Below, one piece after another: positions 16,512 to 25,294 of a stretch of DNA of 64,000 nt. Numbering within the stretch: position 1 is the first letter of the stretch; every line of letters begins with the position of its first letter. The position numbers and the translations under genes were made by a program. This DNA is from Polynucleobacter sp. JS-JIR-II-50 (GTDB taxonomy: Bacteria; Pseudomonadota; Gammaproteobacteria; Burkholderiales; Burkholderiaceae), in NCBI RefSeq assembly GCF_018687895.1, contig NZ_CP061307.1:1943948-2007947 (forward strand), in the 5' to 3' direction. A model generated the notes under the pieces. The model saw nothing but the letters and a program-made list of their open reading frames with translations, was not told where the DNA came from and made no database searches.

Positions 16512-17606
16512 TCAATGTTTCGGTTTAAATTCAACAGCACTTCGAACCATCCAAATCAGTGCCAGAGGTAACCATACTACGGAAACCCATTGCATTAACT
16601 CATTAAAGTGCAATAGGCGTCCTTGATACCAGTGTCTGAGCGTCAGAATGAAATATGGATTGTCTGGCAAAACATTGACCGCTATTGTGGTTCCCAGCAA
16701 GCAAATCAAAGCCAACCAAAACTTAGTTGCCTGCTTAAATCGCAAGGCCCATCTTAATAAGATGCTACCTAATACCATTCCCCAGAGAGCGCCGGCTGTA
16801 AGCCAGATCAAACTAAACTCAGCGCCAAATTGAAGGGCGGTAAATAAAGTCTTCACCATCACTGTTAGGCCAAGCAATCCATTGAGAATACGCCACTGGG
16901 GGGCTTTAGTGCGCAACCCCAGAGAGAGCAACAAGGCCACTCCAAGCCAGCATAGCGAGGTAATTACCGCCTCTTGAATAACCTGATTGATCACCACAGT
17001 ACCCCAATCAACGGAGCCAAATATGGCATGCCCCCATACGCCCGTACCAAGCCAAGAGCTTTGAGGATAAATTTGTGACCAGGGAAACAATAAGAACAAG
17101 GCACACGCTGCCCAATTAAGGCCAAACCATTGATCAAAACGTCGACGAATTGCGCTTCCAGAAAGCCATTGTGGTCCTAGAGGAATCGCCAATAAGCCAC
17201 CTAACAGTCCTCCCAATATATTGGCCCACCAGTCCATCTGGCTCGGTATGCGAGTGGGCAGCCAAGACTGCAAAGTTTCCACTCCTAGCGCTAGGCCAGC
17301 ACTCAAGCCAAGAGCAATTCCAAGGGCTACATAGTTACGCCAACGAGGGTAGGTAGCAAACATCACCAAAAACCCAAATGGAATGTAAGCCAAGATATTG
17401 ACCGATACATCAAATAGGGTCATAAAGCGAGGTAGTGGAGCGTCCAACCACGCCCAAGCAGAGATCCCATTCTGAAAATCAAAGTCAAAGGGGTTCAGGC
17501 TTACATAGATGATCAAAAGCGCGTAGCTTAAGCTCATGGCCCTCGCCAATGGCATAGCCTGTAGTGGCCATACCAGCTTCCGAGGTCGTTGATCTTTTTG
17601 ATCCAT
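16512..17606 (-). CDS. VanZ family membrane protein
   Basis: A 364-residue integral membrane protein with about nine hydrophobic segments. The N-terminal half contains the VanZ-type pattern VSLNPFDF, then FDVSVNILAYIPFGFLV, and later VETLQSWLPTRIPSQMDWWANILGGLLG. VanZ itself gives low-level teicoplanin resistance in enterococci, but most proteobacterial homologues have no known function and no glycopeptide link. The C-terminal half is a second membrane region without a recognised domain. It is divergent from birA, 37 bases away, and may form an operon with the [2Fe-2S] gene. Confidence 0.88.
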   Translation of the reverse strand: MDQKDQRPRKLVWPLQAMPLARAMSLSYALLIIYVSLNPFDFDFQNGISAWAWLDAPLPRFMTLFDVSVNILAYIPFGFLVMFATYPRWRNYVALGIALGLSAGLALGVETLQSWLPTRIPSQMDWWANILGGLLGGLLAIPLGPQWLSGSAIRRRFDQWFGLNWAACALFLLFPWSQIYPQSSWLGTGVWGHAIFGSVDWGTVVINQVIQEAVITSLCWLGVALLLSLGLRTKAPQWRILNGLLGLTVMVKTLFTALQFGAEFSLIWLTAGALWGMVLGSILLRWALRFKQATKFWLALICLLGTTIAVNVLPDNPYFILTLRHWYQGRLLHFNELMQWVSVVWLPLALIWMVRSAVEFKPKH

Positions 17607-17643
17607 CCCACAATTCTAGGTCAGACCTTTCTACAATGGCGGA

Positions 17644-18429
17644 ATGACTGCAAATTGCATCCTTGAGCGCGTTACCGAGACTAGATCCACCAATGATGAT
17701 CTTATGAGTCGCTGGCGTGCCGGGGAACTCATTGATCCGGTGGCTCGGATTGCCCACAAACAAACTGCTGGCAAAGGCAGGGCAGGTCGAGCGTGGCTAG
17801 CCAACCCCGAAGACTCTCTTTGTTTTTCTTTGGCTTTTCCATTTACAAGAAGTCCTGCCCAACTCAGCGGACTGAGTTTGTTGGTTGGTCTGGCAGTAAT
17901 AGAAGGTATTGCACAGGCTTGTAACCTGAGTGAATCAGAGCTTCAACAGGCTGGTCTCCGCCTGAAGTGGCCAAATGATGTAGTACTGAACAATGCCAAA
18001 CTTGCTGGCATCCTCATTGAAGGCGGTCAAGCAAAAGCGGGGGATCCTACTTGGATGATTATTGGGGTTGGCATTAACTTGCGCAATGCGGAAGCAATTG
18101 AAGTAAATCTGAACACTGGACTGAAAGTGGGTTCTCTTGCTCAGCTGACAAAATCACTTCCCGATCCCGAATATCTCTGGCTCAAACTGATCGCTTCACT
18201 CGAACACAATCTTGCCGCATTTGACCTGCATGGATTTGAGACTTGTAAAGAACGTTGGATGGGCTGGGATGCGTATCGAGATCAAGCGGTGTGTATTTCA
18301 GGCGCTGGTCAGGAGCCTATTCATGGCATTGCAAAAGGTGTGGATGGGGCAGGGGCATTACTATTACAACAAGAAAACAAAATCATCGCCATTCATGCGG
18401 GTGATGTTTCATTGCGGATTCAATCATGA
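17644..18429 (+). CDS. birA: Biotin-[acetyl-CoA-carboxylase] ligase
   Basis: Forms biotinyl-AMP and transfers biotin to the carboxyl carrier protein of acetyl-CoA carboxylase. The 261-residue protein begins directly with the catalytic domain (RVTETRSTNDDL) and contains the biotinyl-AMP loop KGRAGRAW at residues 44-51 and the LRLKWPNDVVLN block. The N-terminal DNA-binding domain of E. coli BirA is absent, so it should not repress biotin genes. It overlaps coaX by four bases (ATGA). The birA-coaX pair is a common arrangement. Confidence 0.95.
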   Translation: MTANCILERVTETRSTNDDLMSRWRAGELIDPVARIAHKQTAGKGRAGRAWLANPEDSLCFSLAFPFTRSPAQLSGLSLLVGLAVIEGIAQACNLSESELQQAGLRLKWPNDVVLNNAKLAGILIEGGQAKAGDPTWMIIGVGINLRNAEAIEVNLNTGLKVGSLAQLTKSLPDPEYLWLKLIASLEHNLAAFDLHGFETCKERWMGWDAYRDQAVCISGAGQEPIHGIAKGVDGAGALLLQQENKIIAIHAGDVSLRIQS

Positions 18430-19235
18430 GCCTTTATTTATTTTTTGATGTTGGTAATACGCGCCTGAAGTGGGCGGCTGTGGAATCAACACAAAATCCT
18501 AGCGCTCAACAAAAAAAGTTATGGGCATACTCAGGCTCTATTAGCAGTAAGTCTTTGCAATCAGCAGAACATCGAGCTGAGTTGGCTGACTATATTGCTA
18601 AAACCTTACCGAAGCCTACAGCTATTGGCTTTGCCTGCGTTGCTGGTCAAGAGGCAATGACTAATCTCAAATCACTATTCCCACAATGGAGTGATTTGGA
18701 CTGGAAGCAACTTAAGGGGGATAGCGCTTACCCAGGAATGCGTAGCCTGTATCAAGATCCCAGCAAGCTCGGCGCTGACCGCTGGGCTGCACTCATTGGA
18801 GCGCGCGTCTTATCGAATAAAAATACCTTGCTTGTGAATGCCGGTACTGCCACTACCATTGATTTACTGGGTTCTAACGGCGTGCATTACGGCGGATGGA
18901 TTTTGCCCGGCCTTGGATTAATGCAAGAAAGTCTGGCAAACAATACTGCGCAGCTAGGCTTGGCTACACGCGCAGAACATCATGGATTTGGATCCTCCAC
19001 TAATGACGCAATCATTGGAGGTTGTGATGCGGCGCAAGTTGGCGCAATCCTGTATGGCATACAGCATGCAAAAGAGTTAAATCTTCCCATCGAAAAAATT
19101 TGGCTTGATGGCGGTAACGCCAAAGTCCTAGAGCAAGAGATTACAAAAACTAATTTACCAATCAAGCAAGCCGTGGAAGTAAGCGAAGGATTGGTGCTGC
19201 GCGGTATCTGGGCGTGGTTACTGCAAAACCTTTAA
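18426..19235 (+). CDS. coaX: Type III pantothenate kinase
   Basis: Phosphorylates pantothenate, the first step of coenzyme A synthesis; the type III enzyme needs a monovalent cation and is not inhibited by CoA. The 269-residue protein has the phosphate-binding loop DVGNTRLKWA near the N-terminus, the DRWAAL block and the NAGTATTIDLL motif of the ASKHA fold. It also has GGWILPGL and the C-terminal WLDGGNA. It is translationally coupled to birA and converges on rfaE2 with a four-base overlap of the ends. Confidence 0.95.
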   Translation: MSLYLFFDVGNTRLKWAAVESTQNPSAQQKKLWAYSGSISSKSLQSAEHRAELADYIAKTLPKPTAIGFACVAGQEAMTNLKSLFPQWSDLDWKQLKGDSAYPGMRSLYQDPSKLGADRWAALIGARVLSNKNTLLVNAGTATTIDLLGSNGVHYGGWILPGLGLMQESLANNTAQLGLATRAEHHGFGSSTNDAIIGGCDAAQVGAILYGIQHAKELNLPIEKIWLDGGNAKVLEQEITKTNLPIKQAVEVSEGLVLRGIWAWLLQNL

Positions 19236-19720
19236 GAGCGGATCTTACCCAACAGGCTTGTAGTTGAACGTTCATATAGGAAAGGTATAGCAACTGCTTT
19301 ACCACCCCAACTCTTTACCAGATGGGTTTCTGCCAAAGTGTCGATATCGTAATCACCCCCCTTGACGTAAATATCAGGACGAATTTTTTCAATCAAATTG
19401 ACTGGTGTTTGTTCGGTAAACAACACAGTCATATCAACGCTTTCCAATGCAGCCAATAAAGCTTGGCGATCAGCTTCTGAATTAATAGGTCTGTCATCGC
19501 CTTTACCCAACATCTTCACTGAGGCATCAGAATTCACACCCACCACCAAGCTAGCCCCCAGGGCACGGGCCTGTGCCAAATAACTGGCATGACCCCGGTG
19601 CAGGATATCGAAGACTCCATTAGTAAATACCAGTGGTCTAGGAAGATTTTCCAGGCGAGCAGCAAGCTGTTCTGGTGGGCAGACTTTTGCTTCAAAAGAG
19701 GGAGGTGGCAAATGGCGCAT
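19232..19720 (-). CDS. rfaE2: D-glycero-beta-D-manno-heptose 1-phosphate adenylyltransferase
   Basis: Makes ADP-heptose from heptose 1-phosphate for the inner core of lipopolysaccharide. The 162-residue protein is the stand-alone nucleotidyltransferase half of HldE, with FTNGVFDILHRGH bearing the HxGH-type signature, GVNSDASVKMLGKG, and the ISTTS-like terminal RSTTSLLGKI. The kinase half (rfaE1) is a separate gene outside this window, as is usual in betaproteobacteria. Transcription is divergent from the glutathione peroxidase operon, with 92 bases between them. Confidence 0.94.
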   Translation of the reverse strand: MRHLPPPSFEAKVCPPEQLAARLENLPRPLVFTNGVFDILHRGHASYLAQARALGASLVVGVNSDASVKMLGKGDDRPINSEADRQALLAALESVDMTVLFTEQTPVNLIEKIRPDIYVKGGDYDIDTLAETHLVKSWGGKAVAIPFLYERSTTSLLGKIRS

Positions 19721-19745
19721 AACCCAATATTAATGGCAATCTTAC

Positions 19746-19786
19746 GAGGCCAGCGATATTGGCCAGAATGTCTTAGACTTGGCCTC
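19746..19786. repeat. Inverted repeat in the rfaE2/glutathione peroxidase divergent promoter region
   Basis: GAGGCCA at 19746-19752 is repeated in reverse complement as TGGCCTC at 19780-19786. An internal palindrome TGGCCA lies at 19770-19775. It occupies the middle of the 92-base divergent region and could be an operator or chance; no consensus is recognised. Confidence 0.3.
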
Positions 19787-19812
19787 TCACTCGCGAATAA
19801 AAAAGGTGCGAT

Positions 19813-20382
19813 ATGCCCCGTTTTGTAATGAACTGCCTATTTGGGCTATTTGCATTCTTGTCTGGATTTCAGCTAGCCAATGCTGCACCCACTTGCAGCC
19901 CCCTCCTCTCCCATACTTTTCCTCGCTTGCAGGATGAGGCGCCACAGAGCCTTTGCCAATATCAAGGCAAAGTCATATTGGTAGTAAACACGGCCAGCTT
20001 TTGCGGCTTTACAAGCCAATATGAGGGGCTTGAGAAGATTTACGCTAAATACAAAGATCAAGGCTTTGTCATTCTGGGATTTCCCTCCAATGACTTTGGA
20101 CAACAGGAACCTGGTAGCAACAAAGAAATTGCCGATTTCTGCAAGAACACCTATGACGTGAAATTTCCGATGTTTTCTAAGAGCACGGTTTCCGGCAGTA
20201 ACCCAAACCCCCTATTTAAGATGTTGATTGCTAAAACTGGCACAAGTCCAAAATGGAATTTTTATAAATATTTAATCGATCGAAATGGTAATGTGGTTGA
20301 TTCGTTTGGAAGCGTTACCAAACCCACCAGTAGCAGCATTACAAATGAAATTGAAAAGCTTTTAGGAGAAAAAGCTCAGTGA
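19813..20382 (+). CDS. Exported glutathione peroxidase family protein
   Basis: A 189-residue thiol peroxidase of the glutathione peroxidase family, predicted to act outside the cytoplasm. The first 25 residues (MPRFVMNCLFGLFAFLSG to ANAA) form a signal peptide. The catalytic core has the peroxidatic Cys64 in VNTASFCGFT, a Gln in GFPSNDFGQQEPGSN (about 98-99), and the tryptophan in KWNFYKYLIDR, completing the classic triad. It is the cysteine rather than selenocysteine type, and such enzymes often use thioredoxin-like reductants. It is the first gene of a five-gene operon; the next gene starts with a GTG inside its stop region (four-base overlap), so they are translationally coupled. Confidence 0.92.
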   Translation: MPRFVMNCLFGLFAFLSGFQLANAAPTCSPLLSHTFPRLQDEAPQSLCQYQGKVILVVNTASFCGFTSQYEGLEKIYAKYKDQGFVILGFPSNDFGQQEPGSNKEIADFCKNTYDVKFPMFSKSTVSGSNPNPLFKMLIAKTGTSPKWNFYKYLIDRNGNVVDSFGSVTKPTSSSITNEIEKLLGEKAQ

Positions 20383-21755
20383 GTAAAAAAAGAATTGCCA
20401 TTATTGGCGCAGGCATCTCTGGATTAGGCTGCGCCTATGCCTTAAGACAACATCCTGAATTTGAAATTACCTTATATGAAGCTGGCGATCACATTGGCGG
20501 CCATAGTAATACCGTTGATGTCACTTGCAATATCGATGGAAAAGAAATCACACACGGTGTAGATACTGGCTTCCTGGTATTTAACCGCAAGACTTATCCA
20601 CGTCTCGTTCGTTTATTCGAAGAAATTCAAGCACCAGTAGCCCCTTCGGAAATGTCTTTTTCTGTATCGATTGATACCGCCAGTAAATCTGGGGCAGGGA
20701 AAAAGATTGAATGGGCTGGTAACGACATCAATTCTTTTTTTGGACAAAGATCTAATCTTCTCTCTCCATCATTTTGGAGAATGGCCTATGACATCATGCG
20801 CTTTAATCGTTTGGCTACTCAGTTAGCGCATGACCAAATTGACGCCGGTCATCAATACAAAGAACCTGATGAAAAAATTGCCGATTTTTTAAAACGTCAT
20901 CGCTTCAGCCAAAGCTTTAAAGAGAATTACTTTCTCCCCATGATTGGCGCCATCTGGTCTTGTTCCGTCGAGCAGATGCTAGAGTTCCCCATTCAAACCA
21001 TGGTGCGCTTCTGCCATAACCATGGGCTGCTGCAAATTCAAAATCGCCCGCAATGGTTGACTATTAAGGGCGGTTCACGAGAATATGTAAAGCGCCTTGT
21101 AGCAGTAATAGAAAAGCATGGGGTGGCCATTAAAAGGGAATGTGTCCTGAGAGTGAATACAGGTCATGATGGCGGGCCAGTTGAGGTTATCAGTCAGGCT
21201 GGCTCGGCCCATTTTGATGAAGTCATCATGGCTTGTCATAGCGACCAAACATTAGATCTGGTTCATGGCATTGACCAACAATCAAGAAATATCCTGGCAT
21301 CAGTTCCATACCAAAAGAATCGAGCAATATTACATACCGATATTCGTTTCTTGCCAGATGCAAAACGTTGCTGGGCTGCCTGGAATTACACCGCTAAATC
21401 TGGCGCCAAACCCAATACAAAACAACATGTCAGCGTTAACTACTTAATTAATCGCCTACAACCACTACCAAATCAACTCCAAGACACTCAAATTATTGTG
21501 AGCTTAAATCCCTCGGAAGAGCCAGATCCAAAACTTGTGCATCAAGAGATTCACTATTCACATCCTGTCTTTGATATGAATGCGATACAAGCGCAGAAAG
21601 AGTTACCCTTAATTCAGGGTACATCATCCATTTGGTATTGCGGCGCCTGGACGGGATTTGGATTTCATGAGGATGGTTTGCGCTCCGGAGAATTAGTGGC
21701 AGAAGCTTTAATTGAAAGCATTCGTCAACCGATCAAAACCAAACAAGATGTGTAG
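20379..21755 (+). CDS. FAD-dependent oxidoreductase (amine-oxidase fold)
   Basis: A 458-residue flavoprotein starting with GTG, four bases before the upstream stop. The dinucleotide-binding loop IIGAGISGLGCAYAL is at residues 8-22, followed by an acidic residue after the second strand and an IGGHSNTVDV arginine-free variant of the amine-oxidase GG motif. The C-terminal FAD block reads IWYCGAWTGFGFHEDGLRSG. This subgroup is found beside DUF1365 and CFA-synthase-like genes in many proteobacteria. In Rhodobacter the equivalent protein is reported to act on fatty acyl chains as a desaturase in furan fatty acid synthesis (UfaD, from memory). The function here is inferred. Confidence 0.88.
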   Translation: MSKKRIAIIGAGISGLGCAYALRQHPEFEITLYEAGDHIGGHSNTVDVTCNIDGKEITHGVDTGFLVFNRKTYPRLVRLFEEIQAPVAPSEMSFSVSIDTASKSGAGKKIEWAGNDINSFFGQRSNLLSPSFWRMAYDIMRFNRLATQLAHDQIDAGHQYKEPDEKIADFLKRHRFSQSFKENYFLPMIGAIWSCSVEQMLEFPIQTMVRFCHNHGLLQIQNRPQWLTIKGGSREYVKRLVAVIEKHGVAIKRECVLRVNTGHDGGPVEVISQAGSAHFDEVIMACHSDQTLDLVHGIDQQSRNILASVPYQKNRAILHTDIRFLPDAKRCWAAWNYTAKSGAKPNTKQHVSVNYLINRLQPLPNQLQDTQIIVSLNPSEEPDPKLVHQEIHYSHPVFDMNAIQAQKELPLIQGTSSIWYCGAWTGFGFHEDGLRSGELVAEALIESIRQPIKTKQDV

Positions 21756-21758
21756 TTG

Positions 21759-22544
21759 ATGTCAGATGCCAAGATTAACTTTGGAGTAGTAAAACACCAG
21801 CGCTTGCGGCCGGCTAAGAATGCTTTTGGTTATGGAGTATTTACTATCTCCATCCCTATGCGCGGTCGTAGCGCTAATCCGAATTTACTGAGTCAAAACG
21901 GCTTAAGCGATAACCGTTGGGGTCTTTGTGCATTTTTTGATAAGGACCATGGCCTGGGAGAATCGAATAGCCTTGCTTGGATCGAAAAGATTCTTGCAGA
22001 CAATCATGTGCAACATGTCGATGGAGAAATTTGGCTTCAGACTTTTCCAAGGGTATTGGGTTACGTCTTTAATCCCGTGAGCTTTTGGATCTGTACGCGC
22101 GCTGATGGCAAAGTACAAGCAGTGTTGGCTGAGGTCAACAATACCTTTGGTGAGCGTCATTGCTATTTACTGCACAAAGATTCGGGCGAGGTGTTGCACT
22201 CCGGTGAAACACTCAGTAGCAAAAAGGTATTTCACGTTTCACCATTTTGTGCGGTACGTGGCGATTACCATTTCCGCTTCTTATTTCCGCAAGATAGTAG
22301 TAGTGGCAAGAATAATGTCTGTCGCATTGAACTTCATGAGGACGGCCAACCCCTCATCAACACCAGCATTAGTGGCACCAGCCGCCCACTTAGTCGCGCC
22401 AATATCATTCTGGCGCTACTACGCTACCCATTAATGAGCTTGGGTGTCATTTTCCGAATACATTGGCAAGCATTGAAATTGTGGGTAAAAGGTGTACCCT
22501 TTCATTCAAAGCCTAAACCACCAGAACTTGAAGTTAGCAGATGA
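21759..22544 (+). CDS. DUF1365 family protein
   Basis: A 261-residue DUF1365 protein. The ATG at 21759-21761 is preferred over an in-frame TTG one codon earlier. Conserved features include the opening GVVKHQRLRPAKNAFGYGVF, the LGYVFNPVSFW and ADGKVQAVLAEVNNTFGERHCY blocks and the KVFHVSPFC segment. The family has no fully settled biochemistry, but it always co-occurs with the FAD oxidoreductase and CFA-like methyltransferase seen here. A Rhodobacter homologue is reported to take part in furan fatty acid formation (recalled, not checked). It overlaps the next gene by four bases (ATGA). Confidence 0.88.
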   Translation: MSDAKINFGVVKHQRLRPAKNAFGYGVFTISIPMRGRSANPNLLSQNGLSDNRWGLCAFFDKDHGLGESNSLAWIEKILADNHVQHVDGEIWLQTFPRVLGYVFNPVSFWICTRADGKVQAVLAEVNNTFGERHCYLLHKDSGEVLHSGETLSSKKVFHVSPFCAVRGDYHFRFLFPQDSSSGKNNVCRIELHEDGQPLINTSISGTSRPLSRANIILALLRYPLMSLGVIFRIHWQALKLWVKGVPFHSKPKPPELEVSR

Positions 22545-23836
22545 ACCGCCCAGGACAAACCCTTCTCTCCAGACTCAATTTTTCTCGCCCACATGAGCGG
22601 GATAACGCTTCGCCGCAACACCAACTTAAGGCTAAGGCACTCCTCACCCTCCTGACGAAGCTAAGTAGTGGTCATTTAAAACTCACCCTTCCCAATGGCG
22701 AGAGGCGCGAGTTTGGTATTCAAAGTGATCATTTGCATGCTGAAATTCATATCTTGGAGTGGTCTGTCTTTAAAGAGATCATGTCTCATGGAGATATTGG
22801 CTTTGCTGAGAGCTACATTCAAGGCAAATGGAACACGCCCGACCTCAAAGCGCTGCTTGAGCTAGCCATACGCAACCGAACTATTTTGGAAAAAGCCATC
22901 TACGGCAATTGGTATGGTTCGATCTTTTATCGCCTAAAACATTGGTTGCGAGATAACAGCAAAGCGGGAAGCCGCAAAAATATCCATGCGCACTATGATC
23001 TAGGTAATGCTTTTTATACGCTGTGGCTCGATCCGACGATGAGCTACTCTAGCGCCTGGTTTTCTGAAGGAGATAAGCAAGCTTTAGCTGATGCACAGCG
23101 GGCAAAGATTGGGCGCATTCTAGAATCCTTGAAGACTGCACCAGGGGATCACATACTAGAAATTGGCTGTGGCTGGGGCGGAGTCATGGAAGAATCTCTT
23201 CGCCTCAATAGAGCCATTACTGGCCTAACTCTATCTACAGAGCAAAAAGCGTTTGCAGAGAAGCGTTTGCTAGGAGCGCAAACTCAAATAGTCAATCCTC
23301 TTGGATTTGAAGTGCGCCTTCAAGACTATCGTGATTGCCAAGAAAAATTTGATGGCATTGCTTCCGTCGAAATGTTTGAGGCAGTTGGTGAGAAACATTG
23401 GCCGGAGTATTTTGAAACAATTGCCCATTGTCTAAAAGCAGGTGGCAAAGCTTGCATCCAGACGATTGTGATAGCAGAAGATCTTTTTGATCGCTACAGA
23501 CGCAACACTGACTTTATTCAACAGTATGTATTTCCTGGTGGCATGCTGCCCTCCAGGGCAAGCTTTAAAGCAAGCGCAGCTAAGGCTGGATTACAAATTG
23601 ATGATGAATTCGCATTTGGCGGAGATTACGCAAGAACCCTTTGCTTGTGGCGTGATAGCTTTAATCAAAAACTGCAAGAAGTTCGCCAACTTGGCTTTGA
23701 TGAAGCATTCATACGCCTTTGGAACTTCTATCTCATGTATTGTGCCGCTGGCTTTACTGAGCGTAATATCGACGTAGTGCAATTCACATTGAGCCATCAA
23801 CCATCACCAGCATCTTCTGATGCACTAGGCGCATGA
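22541..23836 (+). CDS. Cyclopropane-fatty-acid synthase-like SAM methyltransferase
   Basis: A 431-residue SAM-dependent methyltransferase of the cyclopropane fatty acid synthase superfamily. An N-terminal lipid-binding-like region (about 30-125) precedes the catalytic domain, which has HYDLGNAFYTLWLDPTMSYS at 151-170 and motif I LEIGCGWGG at 206-214. The FFPGG-type segment appears as QQYVFPGGMLPS. Members act on unsaturated acyl chains of membrane phospholipids, either forming cyclopropane rings or, in the paralogue grouped with DUF1365 and FAD oxidoreductases, adding a methyl group. The operon context favours the second type. It is coupled to both neighbours by four-base overlaps. Confidence 0.92.
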   Translation: MNRPGQTLLSRLNFSRPHERDNASPQHQLKAKALLTLLTKLSSGHLKLTLPNGERREFGIQSDHLHAEIHILEWSVFKEIMSHGDIGFAESYIQGKWNTPDLKALLELAIRNRTILEKAIYGNWYGSIFYRLKHWLRDNSKAGSRKNIHAHYDLGNAFYTLWLDPTMSYSSAWFSEGDKQALADAQRAKIGRILESLKTAPGDHILEIGCGWGGVMEESLRLNRAITGLTLSTEQKAFAEKRLLGAQTQIVNPLGFEVRLQDYRDCQEKFDGIASVEMFEAVGEKHWPEYFETIAHCLKAGGKACIQTIVIAEDLFDRYRRNTDFIQQYVFPGGMLPSRASFKASAAKAGLQIDDEFAFGGDYARTLCLWRDSFNQKLQEVRQLGFDEAFIRLWNFYLMYCAAGFTERNIDVVQFTLSHQPSPASSDALGA

Positions 23837-24609
23837 AACAACAAGGCATCGATCACTTTTCAGGAAAAAGAGTTTGGGTCATTGGTGCATCGAGTGGTAT
23901 TGGCGAAGCTTGTGCGAAAGCGCTTCTTCTCAAAGGCGCGAAGGTAGCCCTTTCCAGTCGTAGAGCTGAACGATTAAATGTTATTGCCAGTACTGCAGGA
24001 GCTGATCAAACCCTCGTTACTCCATTAGACGTCACAAACAATACCCAACTGCAGGATGGCTATAAAACCCTTGTGAGTGCCTGGGGTGGGCTTGATCTAC
24101 TGCTTTTTGTATCAGGAACGTATGTACCGCTTCGCGCAGATAATTTTGATATCAAGGTTGCAGAGAAAACCATTGATGCAAACCTTCTAGGTCCAATGAG
24201 AGCGGTAGCATTGGTAATTCCGGAAATGCTCAAGGCTCACTCTGGACATATTGCTATTGTTGGTAGTGTTGCGGGGTATAGCGGCCTGCCAAAAGCCTTG
24301 GCGTATGGCCCTAGTAAGGCCGCCATCATCAATTTTTGTGAGAATTTATATTACGACTTACTGCCAACTGGAGTCAGCGTACATATGATTTCCCCCGGGT
24401 TTGTAGCTACTGAGGCTACTGCACAAAATGATTTTGAAATGCCGGCGCTCATTAGCGCAGAAGAAGCCGCTAGCGAAATTTTGGCTGGCATTCAGAAGGG
24501 GGAATTCGATATTCACTTCCCTAAGCGATTCACAAGATTCTTAAAGTTTCTGAGAATCTTGCCTTACCCAATCTACTTTTGGATTGTGCGCCGCTTCGTC
24601 AAAATTTAA
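23833..24609 (+). CDS. SDR family oxidoreductase
   Basis: A 258-residue classical short-chain dehydrogenase. The cofactor loop IGASSGIG starts near residue 17, an SSRR segment after the second strand suggests NADPH preference, and the catalytic residues appear as Ser145, Tyr158 and Lys162 (YGPSK). The C-terminus has a hydrophobic, basic stretch (FLRILPYPIYFWIVRRF) that could associate with the membrane. It is the last gene of the lipid-modification operon and overlaps the methyltransferase gene by four bases. The substrate is unknown; the context suggests a fatty acyl or oxidised-lipid derivative. It converges on dsbA. Confidence 0.88.
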   Translation: MKQQGIDHFSGKRVWVIGASSGIGEACAKALLLKGAKVALSSRRAERLNVIASTAGADQTLVTPLDVTNNTQLQDGYKTLVSAWGGLDLLLFVSGTYVPLRADNFDIKVAEKTIDANLLGPMRAVALVIPEMLKAHSGHIAIVGSVAGYSGLPKALAYGPSKAAIINFCENLYYDLLPTGVSVHMISPGFVATEATAQNDFEMPALISAEEAASEILAGIQKGEFDIHFPKRFTRFLKFLRILPYPIYFWIVRRFVKI

Positions 24610-24646
24610 GCGGCGTTAAAGTTTTACGCAGCTACCTATTTTGAAG

Positions 24647-25294
24647 TTACTGCTTGTACTTGTCTTTACGAATCTTCTCTTCTAGATAATCCATTACTGC
24701 GATTGCTTTAGCTTTAGACCCAGCTATAGATGGTGATGTCACATACTTACCTTGCATCACAATCGTCGGCACCCCATCAATACGATAGGCTTCGGTTAAT
24801 TGCTTAGCGGCACGAGCCTTAGAAACTACTGCAAAAGAGCGATAGGTTGCCAAGAAGGTATTGCGATCAACTCCTTGAGATGCGACCCAATCCGCGATCT
24901 CAGTCTCCGTTAAGAGGCGCTTATTTTCCTTATGCATCGCATACATTACTTTTTCATTTAAGGCATCAGCTTTGCCCATCGATTCGAGCGCGTAATACAT
25001 TTGGCTATGGGGCAAGAAGTCATCGCGGAAGGCTACGGGGACTCTTTTGAAGACAACATCCTTAGGTTGGCGCTTTACCCAGCTACTGAGCTCTGGCTCA
25101 AAGTCATAGCAATGTGGGCAACCATACCAAAAGAATTCAATAACTTCTACTTTACCCTTGGTCTCTACTGGCTGCGCAACAGGCAATATGCGGTAATCAA
25201 AACCCTCTTCGATTTTTTGAGCTTGTGCGCTAGCAAAGCCACTTAAAGAAAGCAGTGCTAATAAAGTAATGAATCTTTTGCTGAATGAAATCAT
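24647..25294 (-). CDS. dsbA: Thiol:disulfide interchange protein DsbA
   Basis: A periplasmic oxidase that introduces disulfide bonds into exported proteins. The 215-residue protein has a signal peptide (MISFSKRFITLLALLSLSG, cleavage near ASA at 23), the active site CPHC at residues 59-62 in FFWYGCPHCYDFEP, and the cis-proline motif GVPTIV. Length and motifs match the DsbA/DsbL family. Its start overlaps the upstream SPOR gene by four bases, so their translation is coupled. A DsbB partner is not in the window. Confidence 0.95.
   Translation of the reverse strand: MISFSKRFITLLALLSLSGFASAQAQKIEEGFDYRILPVAQPVETKGKVEVIEFFWYGCPHCYDFEPELSSWVKRQPKDVVFKRVPVAFRDDFLPHSQMYYALESMGKADALNEKVMYAMHKENKRLLTETEIADWVASQGVDRNTFLATYRSFAVVSKARAAKQLTEAYRIDGVPTIVMQGKYVTSPSIAGSKAKAIAVMDYLEEKIRKDKYKQ

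Noticed and set aside
22105-22434. 109-codon open frame inside the DUF1365 gene on the same strand
   Set aside because: It overlaps a recognised family member completely in another frame and reads as unordered basic sequence.
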